Of a stretch of DNA of 64,000 nucleotides, positions 63,778 to 64,000 are shown piece after piece. A model generated the notes under the pieces. That model saw only the letters and a list, made by a program, of their open reading frames with translations, searched no databases and had not been told where the DNA came from. Source of the stretch: Bolinopsis microptera (Eukaryota; Ctenophora; Tentaculata; Lobata; Bolinopsidae); contig NC_087084.1 of assembly GCF_026151205.1 (NCBI RefSeq), positions 3,837,538-3,901,537 on the forward strand. Reading direction: 5' to 3'. The position numbers were made by a program, and so were the translations under genes. The stretch's first letter is position 1. Each line of letters begins with the position of its first letter.

Positions 63778-64000
63778 CATAGAGGAGTCCCTAGTCTACT
63801 CCCTGATCTTCCTCTGGCCGACCCCACAGACTGACGCAGTCAAGTGTAACGACGGCTGTGCTACTTTCCACGTTGGTTAACAGGATGGCTGCTTTCTCAA
63901 AAACTTCCTGATGGACTTAGAGAGTATAGTTTAGGGTTTTTATGTTTGTTTTCCTCAGGGGAGCAGGAATGCCAACATACTTCATAGTTCCATGAGTTCT
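63778..64000 (+). CDS. Gene B copy 8, 5' part, cut by window end
   Basis: Exon 1 (start written atag in place of atgag), the short intron (donor altered to agagagt) and most of exon 2 are present before the sequence ends. It shows that the array continues to the right. Confidence 0.5.

Larger units (their letters stand above)
31111..64000. repeat. Tandem array, ~4.23-kb unit, at least 7.7 copies
   Basis: Head-to-tail units begin with tctagtacaggga at about 31111 (B1), 35221 (B2), 39467 (B3), 43650 (B4), 47911 (B5), 52128 (B6), 56388 (B7) and 60627 (B8, cut by the window end). Spacing is 4.11-4.26 kb. Each unit holds, in order, the shared module, AT-rich sequence with ORF C on the minus strand (about +1.33 kb), a GC-rich doublet of gctgagcgcggccca, about 1.2 kb without a gene, and gene B on the plus strand (about +3.07 to +3.98 kb). 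Copies differ from each other by frequent single-base changes spread evenly over the unit. The array continues beyond the window. Confidence 0.95.

Noticed and set aside
31111-64000. CRISPR array or bacterial operon as an explanation for the repeats
   Set aside because: The unit is 4.23 kb with introns and a spliced secreted-protein gene. There are no short repeat-spacer patterns, cas genes or ribosome binding sites.
31111-64000. Transposable element or retroviral array
   Set aside because: No reverse transcriptase, integrase, transposase, terminal repeats or target-site duplications were found in the unit. It behaves as a tandem gene array.

Overview
This window looks like AT-rich animal nuclear DNA. 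The reasons are GT-AG introns, polypyrimidine tracts, AATAAA signals, a receptor with LDL-receptor class A (LDLa) modules and a seven-helix domain, secreted-protein genes in tandem, many mini- and microsatellites, and no operons or ribosome binding sites. One intron of 38-39 nt recurs in every array unit, which points to a lineage with very short introns. I cannot name the taxon.

Layout. (1) 0.8-4.8 kb: a frame-broken copy of an LDLa-module class A GPCR, followed by a 21-bp minisatellite. (2) 5-23 kb: low-GC sequence with many simple repeats. Small, GC-richer, splice-bounded coding segments occur at 6.1-7.0, 16.0-16.9, 17.1-17.6, 20.1-20.4 and 21.5 kb; simple ORF calling misses them. (3) 23.2-32.0 kb: a direct tandem duplication of about 4.48 kb carrying gene A on the minus strand. 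Gene A encodes a long, low-complexity, probably disordered protein. The proximal copy (A1) is frame-broken. The second copy (A2) has an open 892-codon exon plus a spliced C-terminal exon. (4) 31.1 kb to the window end: at least 7.7 head-to-tail copies (B1-B8) of a unit of about 4.23 kb. Each unit carries the three-exon plus-strand gene B for a small secreted cysteine-containing protein that I do not recognise, and a short minus-strand ORF (C).

The first ~0.9 kb of every B unit also lies directly upstream of both gene A copies. It contains CArG-like and E-box-like sites. One regulatory or replicative module is therefore shared by two otherwise unrelated genes, and the A duplication and the B array appear to have grown from one locus.

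Caution. The B copies, copy A1 and the GPCR differ from their consensus mostly by scattered private single-base indels and substitutions, equally in coding and non-coding parts. This is what unpolished long-read sequence over repeats looks like. Pseudogene status, exact reading frames and copy number are therefore uncertain. Gene B was read from the consensus of its copies, because no single copy in the window is intact.
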